Made by a program: the position numbers and the translations under genes. Below are positions 62,060 through 64,000 of a stretch of DNA of 64,000 bases, one piece after another. The stretch is taken from the NCBI GenBank assembly GCA_030430495.1, contig JAUIKM010000012.1, positions 62,001 to 126,000 on the forward strand, read 5' to 3'. How positions within the stretch are numbered: position 1 is the stretch's first letter; every line of letters starts with the position of its first letter. The DNA comes from a bacterium. GTDB taxonomy: Bacteria; Bacteroidota; Ignavibacteria; Kapaibacteriales; UBA7675. Below the pieces are notes generated by a model. It had not been told where the DNA came from, ran no database searches, and saw only the letters and a program-made list of their open reading frames with translations.

Positions 62060-63670
62060 ATGACAACGACAAAAGTGATACTGGCCGGTGCGGGGATTTC
62101 CCTCGGCGTCCTGCTCGGCGCGCTGGCGCAGCCCGTGATTTCCGGCGACAATGTCTACACGCAGGTCAAAAAGTTCAGCAACGTGCTGAACATCACGACC
62201 AAAAACTACGTCGACGAAGTCGACAGCGAAAAACTCGTGGCGGCCGGCGTGCGCGGCATGCTCGAAGAACTGAACGACCCGCACTCGGTCTACATCCCGC
62301 CCAAGGAAAAAGAAAAAATCGACGAGGACTTCCGCGGCAGTTTCGACGGCATCGGCGTCTCGTTTGAAATGCTCAACGATACCATCACCGTCGTCACGCC
62401 CATCATCGGCGGCCCGAGCGAAAAACTCGGCATTCTGGCCGGCGACAAAATTGTGCGCATCGACGGGGAAGACGCCGTCGGTCTCGAATCCGAAGAAGTA
62501 CCCAAACGCCTCAAAGGTCCGCGCGGATCGACCGTAAGCGTCGACATCTTCCGCGCCGGCGAAGCGGGCGACGGCATCATCAACTTTGAAATCGTCCGCG
62601 ATGAAATTCCGATCTACAGCGTCGACGCCCACTTTCTGATCGACAGTTCCGACGTCGGATATATCCGCGTCAATCGCTTTGCCGCGCAGACCCACAATGA
62701 AATGGTCGCGGCAGCGACGGAGCTGCAGGAGCAGGGCATGAAAAAACTCATCCTCGACCTGCGCTTTAATCCCGGCGGATACCTCAGCCAGGCCACGCGC
62801 ATGGCCGACGAGTTTATCGGCTCCGGTGAAAAAATCGTCTACACGCGGGGCCGCCGCGATGAATTCAACGAAGTGTTCCGCGCCACGAGCAGCGGGCAGT
62901 TGGAAGACATGCCGCTGATCGTGCTGATCAACGAAAGCTCCGCTTCCGCATCGGAAATCGTGTCCGGCGCCGTTCAGGATCTCGATCGCGGTCTGATCGT
63001 CGGCGAAACCTCCTTCGGCAAAGGGCTGGTCCAGCAGCAGTACACGCTGAATGACGGCTCGGCTTTCCGCCTGACGACCTCCAAATACTACACGCCCTCC
63101 GGCCGCCTGATTCAGCGTCCATACAAGGATCGCGACAAATACTACAATCTGGAAGGCCGCGCCGATCTGGAAGAAGGTGAGAACATCGACCACGCCGGCG
63201 ACAACGACAGCGAAGAGCGTCCCGAGTATTCGACCAAGAGCGGCCGCGCGGTCTACGGCGGCGGCGGCATCGTGCCCGACTACGTCGTCAAGGCCGACAC
63301 AATTACCGAACTGTACCGTCAGCTCTTCCGCAAAAACGTCTATCGCCTGTTTAACGATCGTTACCTGCCGGACATGCGCAAACAGATTGAGCAGGATTAC
63401 GGCGAAGACTTCTACGCTTTTGATCGCGGTTTTCATGTGGACGACGCCATGATCGACAATCTGAAAGCGATCGCGGCGGAGAAAAACATCGAGTGGTCGG
63501 ACGAGGATTTTGCGGCGGACGACGTGAAGATCCGCATCGTGATGAAGGCCGAAATTGCGCGCTCCGTCTGGAACAACAACGAGTCGGTGGCGGTGCGCCT
63601 GCACATCGATCGCCAGGCGCAGAAAGCGCTCGAACTGTTTCCCGAAGCCGTGAAAATTGCGCGTCTTTAA
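62060..63670 (+). CDS. C-terminal processing peptidase, S41 family
   Basis: 536 residues. An N-terminal hydrophobic segment (VILAGAGISLGVLLGALA) anchors or exports it. An N-terminal helical domain, a PDZ domain (about 85-170, GIGVSFEMLNDTITVVTPIIGGPSEKLG in parts) and the S41 protease core follow. The catalytic Ser is S296 in SASASEIVSGAVQD and the Lys K321 in TSFGKGLVQ, 25 residues apart as in E. coli Tsp. A C-terminal domain of about 130 residues is unlike Tsp but usual in Bacteroidota members. The enzyme trims or degrades periplasmic proteins from the C-terminus. The RBS AAGGGA lies shortly before the ATG. The gap to the gene before is 184 nt. Confidence 0.94.
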   Translation: MTTTKVILAGAGISLGVLLGALAQPVISGDNVYTQVKKFSNVLNITTKNYVDEVDSEKLVAAGVRGMLEELNDPHSVYIPPKEKEKIDEDFRGSFDGIGVSFEMLNDTITVVTPIIGGPSEKLGILAGDKIVRIDGEDAVGLESEEVPKRLKGPRGSTVSVDIFRAGEAGDGIINFEIVRDEIPIYSVDAHFLIDSSDVGYIRVNRFAAQTHNEMVAAATELQEQGMKKLILDLRFNPGGYLSQATRMADEFIGSGEKIVYTRGRRDEFNEVFRATSSGQLEDMPLIVLINESSASASEIVSGAVQDLDRGLIVGETSFGKGLVQQQYTLNDGSAFRLTTSKYYTPSGRLIQRPYKDRDKYYNLEGRADLEEGENIDHAGDNDSEERPEYSTKSGRAVYGGGGIVPDYVVKADTITELYRQLFRKNVYRLFNDRYLPDMRKQIEQDYGEDFYAFDRGFHVDDAMIDNLKAIAAEKNIEWSDEDFAADDVKIRIVMKAEIARSVWNNNESVAVRLHIDRQAQKALELFPEAVKIARL

Positions 63671-63750
63671 ACAAATGCGCCCGGGCTTTTGACGATCCTG
63701 AACTTTACAATGCGGCTTCCTTTGATGCGTTCTAAGGGAGTCGCTTTTTT

Positions 63751-64000
63751 ATGCTGAACATTTGCTTCCCTTCGACGGTCGGCCGTGCGGCCCGTCGACT
63801 CAAAAATTCTCCGGCGTTGCAGTCCATTCAACTATTTCTGGTGAATCACATGTTTGTATGCAAGGAACCGGGCCGGTTCTCACTGCTTCTGATGTTTGTT
63901 GTTCTGGCCGGCATGATTGGCTTTGGCGCACCGCGCGCCGATGCGCAGATGTTGTATCAGGGCGAAATCCTGGAGTACGATGTCTCTTACCTCGGATTTA
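63751..64000 (+). CDS. DUF3108-like exported protein, N-terminal part
   Basis: The frame runs off the window after 83 codons. ATG 63751 has the RBS AAGGGAG ten bases upstream, but an in-frame ATG at 63850 would place the hydrophobic LLLMFVVLAGMIGF segment and the cleavage site PRADAQ in the usual signal-peptide position. The mature part starts MLYQGEILEYDVSYLGF, the opening strand typical of DUF3108 proteins, exported envelope proteins of unknown function. It follows the S41 protease gene by 80 nt. No terminator is clear in between, so it may be the last gene of the same operon. Either start is possible. Confidence 0.7.
   Translation, partial: MLNICFPSTVGRAARRLKNSPALQSIQLFLVNHMFVCKEPGRFSLLLMFVVLAGMIGFGAPRADAQMLYQGEILEYDVSYLGF

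Noticed and set aside
63671-63750. Terminator between the S41 protease and DUF3108-like genes
   Set aside because: The only dyad is a short GCCCGGGC with TTTT after it; too weak to call.

Overview
The window (about 57-58% GC by eye) looks like a chromosomal piece from the Bacteroidota/Chlorobiota (FCB) branch, perhaps a high-GC Ignavibacteria- or Kapabacteria-like lineage. Three things point that way. Five proteins end in a type IX secretion system (T9SS) type A sorting domain. Several promoters fit the Bacteroidota pattern TTG-N19-21-TAnnTTTG. The surface proteins are of families common in this group. No rRNA, tRNA, CRISPR array, transposase or phage gene was seen.

Layout. 1-9.9 kb is mostly housekeeping: the end of a thiolase gene, a 1.15 kb gene-free stretch, a secreted coiled-coil protein, a convergent acyl-CoA ligase, a threonine aldolase, an acyl-CoA thioesterase and a NagZ-like GH3 enzyme. 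10.1-34.9 kb is a surface-protein locus: a VGIGT-repeat protein, a giant repeat protein of about 4820 residues, a NarL/LuxR response regulator, two smaller relatives of the giant (one with a dockerin-like tail), a T9SS cargo protein and an OmpA-type outer-membrane protein. 35.0-56.2 kb holds a second orphan NarL/LuxR regulator and four paralogous T9SS cargo proteins of about 1500 residues (P1-P4), each with its own terminator. 57.1-64 kb returns to housekeeping and envelope genes: HIT protein, MacB/FtsX-type ABC transporter with a His-rich loop, DUF3299 protein, RsuA/RluB-type pseudouridine synthase, small secreted protein, C-terminal processing protease and the start of a DUF3108-like gene.

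How it may work together. The VGIGT-repeat/giant pair and the 27.5 kb surface protein share an almost identical operator-promoter (dyad TACGTAnTTCTACGGA, then TTG, then a TAnnTTTG-like box) at the same distance from their start codons (131 and 132 nt). That suggests one regulon, possibly run by the NarL-type regulator between them. P1, P2, P3 and an orphan leader upstream of P4 share a second element, TGTAACC-N14-nGTGTT(C/G), which looks like an ECF-sigma promoter. P1 and the 27.5 kb protein have codon use typical of very highly expressed genes. I infer that this is a cell-surface matrix, S-layer or filament system that may be undescribed. Only the modules, promoters and codon patterns are seen directly; the function is inferred.
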